Assembly: GCF_000026945.1 (NCBI RefSeq)
Contig: NC_012863.1
Coordinates: 62,001-126,000 of the forward strand
Reading direction: 5' to 3'
DNA: 64,000 bases
Origin: Candida dubliniensis CD36
Lineage: Eukaryota; Ascomycota; Pichiomycetes; Serinales; Debaryomycetaceae
Shown here: one piece after another, positions 1 through 10,385 of the stretch
Layout: each line of letters begins with the position of its first letter
How positions within the stretch are numbered: position 1 is the stretch's first letter
The notes under the pieces: model-generated
Database searches by the model: none
Told to the model about the DNA's origin: nothing
Seen by the model: only the letters and a program-made list of their open reading frames with translations
Position numbers and translations under genes: made by a program

Positions 1-954
1 CAGAATCGTCTGGCAAAAGTTGAAGCACACCAGTTACATCGAACAAGAATACAACGCAATTTTATAAAGTTGACCGATTCACTAATGAACAACTCCTCGG
101 TTGATGATATTGCAAATTGGTCTCCCAACACTAAGAATTGTTCTATTTGTTTTGTTGAGTTCAATTTGTTTATAAGACGGCATCATTGTCGATTATGTGG
201 CAGTGTTGTTTGTGATGATCCAAACGGCACTCGCAAGGGATGTTCAATCAATGTCCCGTTGGTGAAGCTAGTTGAAAAATTGCCACAGTTGAACTATGCA
301 AACGAGTATGAGGATATAGATGAGAACATAAGGTTCAGATGTTGTATTACTTGCAAGAATTCTTTATTGTTTGATTGGAAGAGAAGTATCGATAGTGATA
401 ATAAAGTGCTAGTTATGTATGAAGGGATGTTACTACAAAGGCAACAGATTGAGAAGTTGATGCCGCAGTATGAGCAACTGGTAGGTCACAACAACGATTC
501 CAGCAAGTTACGTAACAAATTGGTTCACATTTTGAAAGAACTAGAAACTTTAGTTATTCAATTCAGAAATGAGTTTTTTACAAGAGACAATGAACGTATT
601 GTGATTCGTACTGGATTTGAGCTGTATGAAAAAGTTATTACAAACATTTATCAAGGAATTGCGGTATTTTTACAGGACAATTTGCTAAAGTATAAACAGA
701 TTACCGACAAGTACAAGCAGCAAACAGAGATTCCAAGAACTCCGTCTCCACCGCGGCTCACAAAGAAAGAGATCAGAGAAATGAGAGAGCAATTGATGGT
801 GATGAATGAACAAAAGTTTCTTGTTGAAAATTTGATCAAAGACTATACCAAAGCAAGACGGTTTGACGAGTTGGATTCGTTGATAGCTAATAAAAATGAG
901 CTAACCGAAACAATTGCAAGACTTGAAAATGAGCTAGGAGAGTTTGGATTTTAA
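1..954 (+). CDS. VAC1: Vac1/Pep7-like endosomal FYVE-finger protein, 3' part (5' end outside window)
   Basis: The frame is open from base 1 to the stop at 952-954, so the gene is cut by the window edge and only its last 317 codons are present. A FYVE zinc finger is encoded from about base 139, with the diagnostic RRHHCR motif at 175-192, and the remaining metal-binding cysteines continue to the CCITC segment near base 345. FYVE domains bind phosphatidylinositol 3-phosphate on endosomes. The C-terminal third is a charged coiled coil, resembling the Rab-binding tail of yeast Vac1 and animal rabenosyn-5. In yeast, Vac1 works with the Rab Vps21 and the SM protein Vps45 in Golgi-to-endosome traffic to the vacuole. 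The codon at 478-480 is CTG, to be read as Ser. The gene ends 62 bp from the stop of the convergent next gene. The family call is firm; the Vac1 assignment is likely. Confidence 0.85.
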   Translation, partial: QNRLAKVEAHQLHRTRIQRNFIKLTDSLMNNSSVDDIANWSPNTKNCSICFVEFNLFIRRHHCRLCGSVVCDDPNGTRKGCSINVPLVKLVEKLPQLNYANEYEDIDENIRFRCCITCKNSLLFDWKRSIDSDNKVLVMYEGMLLQRQQIEKLMPQYEQLVGHNNDSSKLRNKLVHILKELETLVIQFRNEFFTRDNERIVIRTGFELYEKVITNIYQGIAVFLQDNLLKYKQITDKYKQQTEIPRTPSPPRLTKKEIREMREQLMVMNEQKFLVENLIKDYTKARRFDELDSLIANKNELTETIARLENELGEFGF

Positions 955-1016
955 ACAAATTTAGCAAAAAAGTAGTAATGTCTAAATAAATAATCATTTC
1001 TATGTAAAAGTACATT

Positions 1017-2252
1017 TTATTTCTTTGGATCATTGTCTGATCCCACAGAAGTTTCTTCGTCTTCAGGTACCTTATCTTCTGCGTGTATCCATTTTCTCAT
1101 AAAGTTCACCAAAACGTTAGCAGTCATCACTTGTTCCGCTTGATAAAGAACCAACGGCACCAAGATTATACCCAACTTAGGATTATGTGACCCGTATTGA
1201 GAAGAAACCAAGGACACCCCCAAAGCTGCTGTTTTTGCTGGACCACACAACATGACTGCAACAGTATCTTTTCTGTTGTAATAAAATGGACGGAAGAATG
1301 CATAACTATACCGATAAAGTTTACTGGACGACTCGTTTGGTTCTTCTTTGAATACTCTTAGTATCCAAAACGGGCGGGAATATAAGTACGTTAGAACAGT
1401 GAAAAACAAATAAATCCCAATATTGAAAAACACTAGGAATATGATAGAGGCATGACTGACACTGGTGAATGCATGTTGGGCAAAAGCAGTGGAAAACGAC
1501 TGGAACATAATTAACAACAACATAAAGGACCCAACTTTGCTCAACTTGAAAGTTGTCAAACACCATTTGGTTTGTTTTGGGAAAATATTTTGAACAACTT
1601 GACCAACAAACAACGGCACAAACACTGATAACCCCAATTGTTTCATAGTCTCGGCGTATAACTCTTGCACTGTGGAATCCCCGTCCGTTTGGTGACTTGG
1701 ATTACCTATTTCCCAAGTTCCTGTCATGTACATTTGTAACAATGCTGGCGTGATAAATGCACCCAAAACATTACCGATAAAGACTTCACACAACGTCAAA
1801 ATGTCATTACCGTGTGCCTGTTTGGTCATGACCACGTTTGAAGACACAGTTGTTGGACATGCATGGGTGACAATCAAACCTATTAATAGCCAGTCATCAA
1901 TTTCCCCATTATGGCTAGCTTTAATACCCAGAGCGATTCCGAAGATAATGGCACTGGTGATCAAGAACGACATGGATAATACAGTAAAATGAGCTCTCCA
2001 ATTTGCAACATTGACCAATAATTGTTTGGTGGACATAGATAATCCACTGATAAGAAAAATCACTGCAACAGCTCCGTAGCCAATAGAGTACTCAGCTCGA
2101 ATAGTTCCTCCCTGTTTGGCGAATTCAGGATAAGAATGGGCTAGAGCAATAAACACACCAAGAAAAATGAAAAACCATTGTCCTATAAGAAATGATATGA
2201 CCTTGGAGGTCCATTTATACGTTTTTGATTCTCGAAATGTTTCCAAAGACAT
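1017..2252 (-). CDS. RCH1: Rch1, SLC10A7-type plasma-membrane regulator of calcium uptake
   Basis: This is a 411-residue membrane protein with about ten hydrophobic segments, starting at the CAT (reverse ATG) of 2250-2252. It matches the bile-acid:sodium-symporter-like family of human SLC10A7 and fungal Rch1 (SBF-like/CPA fold), including the segment HACPTTVSSNVVMTKQAHGN and the C-terminal GPAKTAALGVSL helix. In C. albicans and yeast, Rch1 is a plasma-membrane protein that limits cytosolic Ca2+ influx and is induced through calcineurin/Crz1. The C-terminus is a short acidic cytosolic tail rich in E, D and S. The gene converges on VAC1 and is divergent from HOF1 across a 1.28-kb shared upstream region. 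Transport substrate is not shown by the sequence. Confidence 0.88.
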   Translation of the reverse strand: MSLETFRESKTYKWTSKVISFLIGQWFFIFLGVFIALAHSYPEFAKQGGTIRAEYSIGYGAVAVIFLISGLSMSTKQLLVNVANWRAHFTVLSMSFLITSAIIFGIALGIKASHNGEIDDWLLIGLIVTHACPTTVSSNVVMTKQAHGNDILTLCEVFIGNVLGAFITPALLQMYMTGTWEIGNPSHQTDGDSTVQELYAETMKQLGLSVFVPLFVGQVVQNIFPKQTKWCLTTFKLSKVGSFMLLLIMFQSFSTAFAQHAFTSVSHASIIFLVFFNIGIYLFFTVLTYLYSRPFWILRVFKEEPNESSSKLYRYSYAFFRPFYYNRKDTVAVMLCGPAKTAALGVSLVSSQYGSHNPKLGIILVPLVLYQAEQVMTANVLVNFMRKWIHAEDKVPEDEETSVGSDNDPKK

Positions 2253-3531
2253 GCTATATCATGAATAAATGGGTAGTTTACTCTGGTGTACAGAAGCTGA
2301 TGTAGGTGTTATGAAATGAGGAATCGACATCCTTAAGTATGTCCCCGTAGAAATTTTTTTTTTCTTTTTTGTACCGAATACACTCGCAGATATTATCTAT
2401 GAATTTTCGCATTTTCGGTCCGCGGTTGAAGCCTAAACAATCGGATTTGGCGGTGGTTTTTTTTTTTTTTTATCAACTCGTGATCTAGATTTTGTTTCCC
2501 GAGATGCAGGTCAAGTGCAACAGCCTTTTATCCATAATTTGATATAATAATAGGATAAATTGTTGGCCACAACTGGTGATGAATTAATGGTGTTCAAGCA
2601 AATAAAACTGTGGAAACGGTAGTGTGTATTGCACGTGACAGGCTCTATTCCAATCTACCTTTTTCTTTTTTTTTTTTTTTTTTTCTGGTATCCCTGACTC
2701 CCGTGGCTTATCACCAAGCAGTTTGTCATCTCGTGTGATAGTTAATACGATGTCAATTGGTCGTGACCTTTAATAATCTATGCAAATCCGTAATTACACA
2801 ACTAATTTTTTTTTTCTCAAAAGGTTGATTAAAATCAATGGCAAAATTGATGAACTCAAATTGAATTGAAATACTCTTGTATCCCCACAAGATGATAGAA
2901 GGATATACGGTTGGGTAAACAGTATCTGTGTCATAATCTACAGTAATGCTTTATTATTTTTTTTAGATGTTTGTTCCATTTAAACAGTTTTCTGGTTATG
3001 GATAGGTCCCAATCATGAAGTATCAACAGTTGTCTCCCTTTTTTTTTTTGGTCAGAAGTTTACAGCAAAAAAAAACAGAAAATATCAACACATCATTAAA
3101 AGTGGTAATTTACTAGTAACTATGCAAATAACACACACACATCAAGATAATTACAAGCTATTCTGAATGATTGTATTAAGATGAGAGGTCCATGAAGTTA
3201 TCCCGTTTGATTTTGATGTTTCCAATATGAACTGTAATAGCCCGCATGCGATATTGAAACAAAAAGGAACAGTAGGATTGTTTATCTATTCGCCTAATTT
3301 GGAAATATCAAATCTGAAATTATTCAAAACTACACCATACAAAAAAAAAAAAACAACACACTAATATAGGATGCTTGCCATTAAACAATTAGGAATTACT
3401 AAAAGCATCATTAAATTGAATTTTCTTTAAACCTTTTTTTTTCTACACCTATCGTTTCCTAGTTTATTTCTTCCAGTTTCTATTCGATTATACACTCCAC
3501 CTCGTTCGTCCTTGATGATAACCCCAGCTTG
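2253..3531. other. 1.28-kb divergent intergenic region between RCH1 and HOF1
   Basis: No credible gene is visible. The stretch has several poly(T) tracts (for example 2457-2471 and about 2667-2684), a CACGTG box at 2632-2637 and a forkhead-type GTAAACA at 2915-2921. HOF1 belongs to a forkhead-controlled late mitotic cluster in baker's yeast, so the last site is suggestive but could be chance in AT-rich DNA. Confidence 0.5.
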
Positions 3532-3532
3532 A
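3515..3532 (+). promoter_or_regulatory. Five-codon upstream ORF whose stop overlaps the HOF1 start (TGATG)
   Basis: ATG at 3515-3517 is followed by four sense codons and TGA at 3530-3532. The last A of that stop is the first base of the HOF1 ATG at 3532-3534. A scanning ribosome would meet this ATG first, so HOF1 translation would need leaky scanning or termination-reinitiation if the transcript begins upstream of 3515. Confidence 0.6.
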
Positions 3533-5355
3533 TGCGAGTATCAAACCCACAGCTGTCGAAAACCCTATTTGTGAATAACTTTTGGGGTAACTCCCCAGAA
3601 AAGAGCTTTGAAATCGTCACAACTAGGATCAAAGATTCATTGAATACACTAAATGAAATAATCAACTTTTATCAAGAGAAAATTAATATCGAGAAAGAAT
3701 ACACCAAAAAGCTAGAGAAGCTCCAAAGCAAATGTATATTAGGGACCAATGAAACAGGAACTTTGAAGCAGTCACTAGATAAGCTTTCCATCGAGAATCA
3801 ACTGATGATTAACTACAACCATAAGTTCATCAAAACAATAATCCACACCAACTTAGAGAAGCTACAGACGTTCCAACAGCTATATACACAAAGAGTCAAC
3901 AAATTAGAACACCATATGGGAAAAGTGCTAATAAAGAGACAGCAGGCTCTAAAAGAATTGGAGTATTACAAATCCAAATACCAAGAAGAATGTACTCAAT
4001 TAAAATCATTGCGACTACTGCTCCAAACTACATGGGGTCGAGAATTGGACAAAAATCAACAGAAATTTAACAAAATAAATAGTCAAATAAACCTGACACG
4101 CAAACACTATCATATGGCATTAGTAAATTATAAAGAAATTAATGAAATCTACAAGCGAGATTGGAGTATATCGTTAAACGATTTCTATAAACTTGAAGTT
4201 GAGAGAATACAAGTCACAAAAATCAATTGCTTCAATTACTGTAATAATATTGCCACATTATGTGTCGACCAGGATCTGGCAGTGGATCTCGCAAGACCAA
4301 TGTTTGCCCAGATACAGCCTATAACTGATCTTGAAGAGTTCAGTGGGAATTACGGTACAGGTAACAAGATTTTCAATGACCCTGAATTTGTGGATTATAT
4401 GACAGGCTGCGAGGAACCTAGAATAGGATACACATTACTGAATTTTCCAAATCCAGATTGTTCAAATATACTCACAAGAACATATTCGACATACACCGGA
4501 AATGGAAATACATCAAAACAAATAGAACAAAAGAGAAGTGACGATAAATTGAACGACAACATTTTTACACAACCACATGTAGTCCAGTATAACCCTGCTC
4601 CTGCTTCTGCTCCTAATAAAGAAATGTCAAAGCTACCGATACCAAAGTTACCCCCAACAAACAACAGAACGAAAACTCCATCGCCGACCCGGAAACCACC
4701 GTCCGACTACCATTCTAATTATTCAGATGATATATTTTCCAAGGATGAAAGATTACAATCCAGCAATGGCTCTTCAGATTATAGTTCTGAGAGAAATTGG
4801 GCATCACCAAGGAAAAGAGAAAAGCAACTTCAAGAAGTTCAAGAGAAAATAAGTCGAAGAGCAACCAACGATTTCAAGAATATTCCCAAAGTACCAGAAC
4901 CTGAAAAGGTTCCTGTTATAAAAGATTTTTCAATAGATTTCATTGCCAAGGCTCTTGAGGATTTAAATGCAGGAGGCAATGGGGATGTTAATCAGTTTAG
5001 AAGATCATTAAGAAACGGGCGTCCCAAGTCAGATTTTATTGACGATAGAGATGAAGTTGCCAAACGACACGAATCAATTAATTTCAATCGACCCAAATCA
5101 ACAGTGCCAAGACGATCATTAAAACTTACCCCGGTCAACCGAAAACCATTTGTCACCAAAGCCATTGCTAGATATTCATTCAAACCTCAACATGAGGGTG
5201 AATTATACTTTAAAAAGGGCTGGCAAATGTATATTATTCACAAACAAGAAGATAATTGGTTTGTATGTGAATTAGGCGAGAACTGCCTTCAGTCATCAGG
5301 TATGATTGGCTTGGTTCCTGGCAACTATGTTATTGAAGGAGATGATTTATTCTGA
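3532..5355 (+). CDS. HOF1: Hof1/Cyk2-like F-BAR and SH3 cytokinesis protein
   Basis: A 607-residue protein. Residues about 10-260 form an F-BAR domain (NNFWGNSPEKSFEIV, then long charged helices), which binds membrane at the bud neck. The middle is a proline/serine-rich disordered region with PKLPPTNNRTKTPSP-type stretches. The last 70 residues are an SH3 domain (AIARYSFKPQHEGELYF, then GLVPGNYV). This order and length match yeast Hof1, which links septins to the actomyosin ring and the chitin synthase during cytokinesis. The chosen start is the ATG at 3532, because the frame upstream offers only a TTG. A five-codon upstream ORF overlaps this start. ARA2 follows 200 bp downstream on the same strand. 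Confidence 0.88.
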   Translation: MRVSNPQLSKTLFVNNFWGNSPEKSFEIVTTRIKDSLNTLNEIINFYQEKINIEKEYTKKLEKLQSKCILGTNETGTLKQSLDKLSIENQLMINYNHKFIKTIIHTNLEKLQTFQQLYTQRVNKLEHHMGKVLIKRQQALKELEYYKSKYQEECTQLKSLRLLLQTTWGRELDKNQQKFNKINSQINLTRKHYHMALVNYKEINEIYKRDWSISLNDFYKLEVERIQVTKINCFNYCNNIATLCVDQDLAVDLARPMFAQIQPITDLEEFSGNYGTGNKIFNDPEFVDYMTGCEEPRIGYTLLNFPNPDCSNILTRTYSTYTGNGNTSKQIEQKRSDDKLNDNIFTQPHVVQYNPAPASAPNKEMSKLPIPKLPPTNNRTKTPSPTRKPPSDYHSNYSDDIFSKDERLQSSNGSSDYSSERNWASPRKREKQLQEVQEKISRRATNDFKNIPKVPEPEKVPVIKDFSIDFIAKALEDLNAGGNGDVNQFRRSLRNGRPKSDFIDDRDEVAKRHESINFNRPKSTVPRRSLKLTPVNRKPFVTKAIARYSFKPQHEGELYFKKGWQMYIIHKQEDNWFVCELGENCLQSSGMIGLVPGNYVIEGDDLF

Positions 5356-5555
5356 TATCGACAAATGGCGGTGGTGGTAGTGTGTTGATTTCACTTTTTT
5401 ATTTTTTTCTTTTGTGTAATGATATGTATTAATACTGGCGGAACCAACTCAAACCTTGTTGGAGTATTTTTTTTTTTTCATTTTTTTTTTTTCATTCTTT
5501 ATTGTTGTTTTCAAACTCTTCCTTTTCTTTTTAAAAGAAAGCACCTTCCCCAATT

Positions 5556-6539
5556 ATGCTTCATCCAATTGGCAAACCTGAAGTGATTCAGCCATACTCG
5601 ATTAAAAATCTACCTCCATTGATAATTGGAGGAGCTGTGTTTAATTATCAATACACTTCTGACCCCCATTCCCTTCCTGTACAAGAATTAATCGAAAGGG
5701 CTTTCCAACTAGGTTTAAATGCCCTTGACACTTCACCGTATTATGGGCCATCTGAGGAGATTATTGGCGAAGCCTTGCAAAGAATTTCATTTTCTCGAGA
5801 CCAATATTACGTTTGCACCAAGGCTGGTCGGGTCAAATTGGACGAATTTGATTACAGCCGATCTAGTGTTCGCCAGTCCGTAAAGAGATCCTTAAAACGT
5901 TTGGGGACTTCCTACATTGATTTGGTTTATATGCATGATATCGAATTTGTTGATCCGGATCAGGTCATGGACGCATTAAGAGAATTACATTTGCTTAAAT
6001 GTGAAGGGCTTATTAAGAATTTCGGGATTTCGGGCTATCCAGTGAAATTTTTATACGAAATTGCTCTTAGATGTAAAAACGAGATTGCTCCGTTAGATGC
6101 GGTATTGTCATACTGTAACGGATGCATCCAAAATACATTATTGTTTGAATATCACGATAAACTCTTACAAGACTGTGATGTCCAGATAGTTTTAAATGGA
6201 TCAATTCTTTCAATGTCGATGTTGAGATCAGATATAACACATTCATTCCATCCTGCGTCTCAAGCATTAAAACAACGAGTTGCTGACATTGCTCAAAAAT
6301 TGAAAGAAGAAAACGTTGAATTAGCTGACTTGGCTACTCGATTCGCCATAAAAGAATGGTTGTTCAAATATAAATCTGGTATAGTTTTAGGAGTCTCGAA
6401 CTTACACGAGTTGGAGTCAGCAGTACAATGTTACTGGGATGTAAAGAGTGGAGTTTTCAACGACGAAAAGTTGGTAGAGCAAGTACAGACATCATTAGCT
6501 GAACATTTGAATGAAACATGGTCTAGTGGCAAGCATTGA
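5556..6539 (+). CDS. ARA2: D-arabinose 1-dehydrogenase (NAD+), aldo-keto reductase family
   Basis: A 327-residue single-domain aldo-keto reductase. The catalytic tetrad can be read directly: Asp58 and Tyr62/63 in LDTSPYYGPSEE, Lys89 in VCTKAGR and His127 in VYMHDIEF. The overall sequence fits the yeast Ara2 branch, which oxidises D-arabinose to D-arabinono-1,4-lactone, the step before Alo1 in D-erythroascorbate synthesis, an antioxidant pathway of fungi. The C-terminal cofactor segment (GIVLGVSNLHELESAV) is the usual AKR NAD(P)-binding loop. The gene sits between HOF1 and SUB1, all on the plus strand, without evident functional linkage. Substrate assignment is by family resemblance. Confidence 0.82.
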   Translation: MLHPIGKPEVIQPYSIKNLPPLIIGGAVFNYQYTSDPHSLPVQELIERAFQLGLNALDTSPYYGPSEEIIGEALQRISFSRDQYYVCTKAGRVKLDEFDYSRSSVRQSVKRSLKRLGTSYIDLVYMHDIEFVDPDQVMDALRELHLLKCEGLIKNFGISGYPVKFLYEIALRCKNEIAPLDAVLSYCNGCIQNTLLFEYHDKLLQDCDVQIVLNGSILSMSMLRSDITHSFHPASQALKQRVADIAQKLKEENVELADLATRFAIKEWLFKYKSGIVLGVSNLHELESAVQCYWDVKSGVFNDEKLVEQVQTSLAEHLNETWSSGKH

Positions 6540-6652
6540 AGTGCTAGTACATCTTATATTGATTCGTTTTCTTAGACAAAAAAAAAAAAAAAGGATACGT
6601 ATAGAAACAAATGCGTGAAGAAAAAAGAAAAAAGTTGAAAGCTTCTTTCATA

Positions 6653-6658
6653 ACGCGT
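6653..6658. promoter_or_regulatory. MCB-type ACGCGT box upstream of SUB1
   Basis: A perfect ACGCGT lies 45 bp before the SUB1 ATG. This is the G1/S (MBF) motif in yeasts. A single copy in AT-rich DNA is weak evidence. Confidence 0.3.
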
Positions 6659-6702
6659 AGAAAAAACTCTCCATTTTTCTTATTACCATCCCAGTATTCA
6701 TA

Positions 6703-7140
6703 ATGGCATTTAGAAGAGGGGCACCGGCATCGTTTACATCCACATCGAATGAAGTCGAAATTCTGTTGGATCTGAAGAAGCAAGTCACTGTCCGTAAATT
6801 TAACAACGTCAATTTAGTCGATATCAGAGAGTTTTATACTGATAAGGAGGGCGTCAAGAGACCAGGTAAAAAGGGGATATCATTGACTGAAGACGCCTAC
6901 TATAAGTTGTTGGAAGCAACCAATAAGATTCAAAATGCTTTAGACGATTTAAATGGTGGGGCTCTGAACAAAAGAGTAAAATTAGACAACAAGCAGGAAA
7001 AACGGGACAAGCCATTGAAAAAGGAGCCTGAAAGGAAAGCTATTGTTGAGAAAGAAGAAGAGGTGACGGAAACCAAGCAACAAGTCCCAGAACCACAAGA
7101 AGAGGAAGAAGAAGAAGAGATCAGTGATGCAGATGAATAG
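6703..7140 (+). CDS. SUB1: Sub1/PC4 single-stranded-DNA-binding transcriptional coactivator
   Basis: A 145-residue protein whose first 75 residues are a PC4 domain: EILLDLKKQVTVRKFNNVNLVDI, then REFY and PGKKGISLTEDAYYKLL. PC4/Sub1 binds single-stranded DNA and melted promoters, contacts TFIIB and RNA polymerase II, and also acts in Pol III transcription and genome stability. The C-terminal half is a low-complexity tail, first Lys-rich and then almost entirely Glu with a final ISDADE, much shorter than the 292-residue baker's yeast protein and typical of Candida orthologues. The gene starts 163 bp after ARA2. Confidence 0.9.
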   Translation: MAFRRGAPASFTSTSNEVEILLDLKKQVTVRKFNNVNLVDIREFYTDKEGVKRPGKKGISLTEDAYYKLLEATNKIQNALDDLNGGALNKRVKLDNKQEKRDKPLKKEPERKAIVEKEEEVTETKQQVPEPQEEEEEEEISDADE

Positions 7141-7982
7141 AATATTCGTTAGTATCTTTGGAGGTTGACTGTCGAATCGCTGGAACAGACGTGTTTCGAG
7201 AATATGTAGAGCATTGTTTATACCTATACTTTTTAAAAGAACATGCAACAAAGCAATCTATTATTTTGATCGAAGAATGCATTCATAAGAACGCCCAAGA
7301 GGGTTGTTCAGGTTTCTGTAGCTAGCAGGTTGAATTTGAAATGAAGAGAAACCGTTTCTGGGTATTGCAGCTACTTCAATACATCTATGAAGGGTAGCAC
7401 TATGAGGAAGAAACTGCAGAAATGCAATCCCCTTGTCATAACGACTCAATACTTACTATTACAATTCTCAATTAACCATTTGATCAACAAAAAAAAGACA
7501 ATACGTAAACCAATAATAGTTTAAATGGAACTTCGGAATCATCCAAGCACCACCTTATTGTACTGTTTATAAGAACAACAATAGATATGATCTCTATTAT
7601 TACTTCCATTTTAGTTTTTGTAAACAATGATAATTTCATGTGACCCACCGCAGTTCAGATAAACTCAAAACCCGCCATTATTCATAGACTCGAAATATGT
7701 CCATCACTTGTTGGTGTTGAAGGCGGAAAGGATGAAATCTTCAGTGGGCGGAGTTTCATGTTTTTCCAATTTTGGAAACAAAAAGCGGAATACAAGTTGT
7801 TACATCATTTGAAATTAGCTAAAAATGAACCCAGTGTAAAGATGAAGGGTAGCGAAGAAAAAAAAAAAAGTGTGTATGTGATTAGAGAGCAAACAAGGCG
7901 GCTTGAAAAAAAAAAAATGATCTTTGAGATATGTTTGCTCTTTATTATCTATCACATTTAGGACAGTCGAAACAGCAACACC
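7141..7982. other. Intergenic region between SUB1 and the CorA gene (842 bp)
   Basis: No convincing gene. Short open frames here have no recognisable domain and end in poly(A)-derived lysines. The 3' part is presumably the promoter of the CorA-type gene. Confidence 0.5.
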
Positions 7983-10385
7983 ATGGGTAAACCAAAGAAA
8001 CATATGTCATTCATGGCAACTAACTATGTTCCAACGGATGAACAGTCTCATGATTCATCATCAACGACAAATCTACGCAATCACGCCAACGGAACAAAGA
8101 ACAGTTCTAGTTCGTTGGACCAATTGATAAACTCGGGCACTTTTATAGACCATCGGAAGGCTTCTGATTGGGCAAATGCACATTCATCACCCTCAAACAC
8201 AAGAAGAAGAAAATCAAACGGCTCCTTTCGAAACCAGAAATCAAACACAGATTCACCTAGTTTACCGTTAACGAATAGAAATTTACAAACACTAATTAGA
8301 AGATCCTCGACGCTCGAGGATCCGATCTCACCAACCGCAGTTGCTATTGATATAGACAAGTTCACCAACGAGCAGAGACTGTTTGTCAAATCAAATACCT
8401 GGCAGGGTCATCATGAGGATCGAGATGAAGACCAATACTCGTATTCCGAGTTTGGAGAGTCCAACCCTTCATCAGAACATTCTAGTGACTCGACGTCTCT
8501 AGATGACGTATGCTTCCCTGACTTTAGAGAAGATGTCAAAACTACCAGTGGCTGGCCTGATTTGCATGTTTTAGAAGAATTCATAAAGGAAGAATTGGAA
8601 GAAGTACAGACAGACTTGGAACCAACCGTTAATTTTGGCGGCAATGTCGTGCACAGCGAAAATGAGGATGCCACAGAGAGTACACCTTTGATAGATAGTT
8701 TTAAAGTGAATGAGGTTCAAGCCTTGGATCTGGAAAATAATCCTTTTCAAGTCCGACCAACCCCAATACAACCATGGGAAAGATCACAGCAGAATATACC
8801 ACCCATTTTAAAAGATACCAGCAAGGGGCAAGTTGACAAAGAGATTTGCCGGTTTACTTATTTCCGTGAAGATATGTCTAAAACAGTACACTCTCCAACT
8901 ATACTGGGGTTGATCGAAGATAGATCAAAAATTTACGAGAGTCTTGAAGAGCTTTTCCCTCCCACCAGATCAAAACCACCTTCTATTCATATGAAACCAG
9001 ATTCGGTCTCTTCAACAAACCTAGCACCGTTGACCAAGTCTCGTCCGGAGACACCCACTCCTTCATCTGTGAATGATAGCTTATCTCGTCGTGAGCCATT
9101 TTGGCTTGATGTTTTGGATCCAACAGAAGAAGAAATGAAGGTACTTTCAAAAACATTTGGCATCCACCCTTTGACAACAGAAGATATTTTTCTTGGTGAG
9201 GCAAGAGAGAAGGTGGAATTGTTTAAATCATACTACTTTGTTTGTTTCACTTCATTTGACGTAGTGTATGAAAAAAGACGACAGCGAGCAAAAGAACAAG
9301 AAAAGAAGTTTATCAAATTGCAAGAAATGTACGAAAAAGGTTCTGATAATGGAAGTATACTGGAATCAAAATCGCCTTTCAAATTGCTAAAGTCCCTTTT
9401 CAGTCGAAAGAGGAGACTTTCATCGTATTTGGAGAAACCAACCAGCACTTCCATTAAATCGCAGGGCAAAAAAATACGAGATGGAGAACTTCTGCCATTA
9501 AACATGTACATTATCGTTTTCAAAAGTGGTGTTATTACTTTTCATTTTTCAGCAACCCCTCATCCAATTAATGTTCGTAGACGTGCTCGAATGTTGAAGG
9601 ATTATTTATCAGTAACCTCTGATTGGATATGTTATGCTTTGATAGATGATATCACTGATTCTTTTGCCCCCATGATTGAAACAATTGAAACGGAAGTGAA
9701 TGCAATTGAGGATGCAATTTTGAAGATGCATTCAGGAGAATCTGATTCCGAAGATGAAAGTGAAGAAGAATCCGATCATCCAGATAATGTTTTTGTTTTC
9801 AGAAAACGATCAAAGTCGATGGTGGACCATAAATCGGAACCCAGATTGGCCAAATCGGCATCTAGTTCCAGTGGATCAAGCTCATCTAGAATTCTTGGCT
9901 GGAAACGTAAAGGCGATATGTTAAGAAGAATTGGCGAATGCAGGAAAAGAGTTATGTCGGTTATGAGATTGTTGTCTTCAAAAGCAGACGTAATTAAAGC
10001 TTTCAGCAAACGTTTCAACGAACTGGAAGGATCGCAGCTGGAGATTGGAATGTATTTAGGTGATATACAAGATCATATTGTTACTATGTTGCAAGCCTTG
10101 GCCCATTATGAAAAGTTGTTAGCAAGATTCCATTCCAATTACTTGGCTCAGATCAATATTGATATGACGAAAGTGAACAACGATACAAATGATGTGTTAG
10201 GGAAAATCACAATATTGGGTACGATTGTGTTGCCAATCAATGTGGTAACTGGACTCTGGGGTATGAACTGTTTAGTTCCTGGTCAAGATTATGAGGGTTT
10301 AGCCTGGTTTTGGGGAATTGTCGGATGCATGGCTTTATTTAGTTTTGTTGCTTACAATTATGCCAGACGAGTGACTGGTTTGTAA
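7983..10385 (+). CDS. CorA-family Mg2+ transporter of the fungal ALR/MNR2 group
   Basis: An 800-residue protein. The first ~370 residues are Ser-rich and disordered. The CorA cytosolic domain then begins at EPFWLDVLDPTEEEMKVLSKTFGIHPLTTEDIFLGEAREKVE-type sequence and carries a charged insertion (about residues 430-510) seen in fungal members. The two C-terminal membrane helices enclose the family signature GMN at residues 760-762 (VVTGLWGMN), which forms the Mg2+ selectivity filter. Yeast homologues are Alr1/Alr2 (plasma membrane) and Mnr2 (vacuole). From the sequence alone I cannot decide between them; I lean towards the Mnr2-like paralogue. A long acidic SDSEDESEEESDHPD loop follows the core helices. 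The preceding intergenic region is 842 bp. Confidence 0.88.
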   Translation: MGKPKKHMSFMATNYVPTDEQSHDSSSTTNLRNHANGTKNSSSSLDQLINSGTFIDHRKASDWANAHSSPSNTRRRKSNGSFRNQKSNTDSPSLPLTNRNLQTLIRRSSTLEDPISPTAVAIDIDKFTNEQRLFVKSNTWQGHHEDRDEDQYSYSEFGESNPSSEHSSDSTSLDDVCFPDFREDVKTTSGWPDLHVLEEFIKEELEEVQTDLEPTVNFGGNVVHSENEDATESTPLIDSFKVNEVQALDLENNPFQVRPTPIQPWERSQQNIPPILKDTSKGQVDKEICRFTYFREDMSKTVHSPTILGLIEDRSKIYESLEELFPPTRSKPPSIHMKPDSVSSTNLAPLTKSRPETPTPSSVNDSLSRREPFWLDVLDPTEEEMKVLSKTFGIHPLTTEDIFLGEAREKVELFKSYYFVCFTSFDVVYEKRRQRAKEQEKKFIKLQEMYEKGSDNGSILESKSPFKLLKSLFSRKRRLSSYLEKPTSTSIKSQGKKIRDGELLPLNMYIIVFKSGVITFHFSATPHPINVRRRARMLKDYLSVTSDWICYALIDDITDSFAPMIETIETEVNAIEDAILKMHSGESDSEDESEEESDHPDNVFVFRKRSKSMVDHKSEPRLAKSASSSSGSSSSRILGWKRKGDMLRRIGECRKRVMSVMRLLSSKADVIKAFSKRFNELEGSQLEIGMYLGDIQDHIVTMLQALAHYEKLLARFHSNYLAQINIDMTKVNNDTNDVLGKITILGTIVLPINVVTGLWGMNCLVPGQDYEGLAWFWGIVGCMALFSFVAYNYARRVTGL

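Noticed and set aside
7261..7961. Small frames on both strands between SUB1 and the CorA gene
   Set aside because: Short, no motif, and one runs into poly(A)-encoded lysines.
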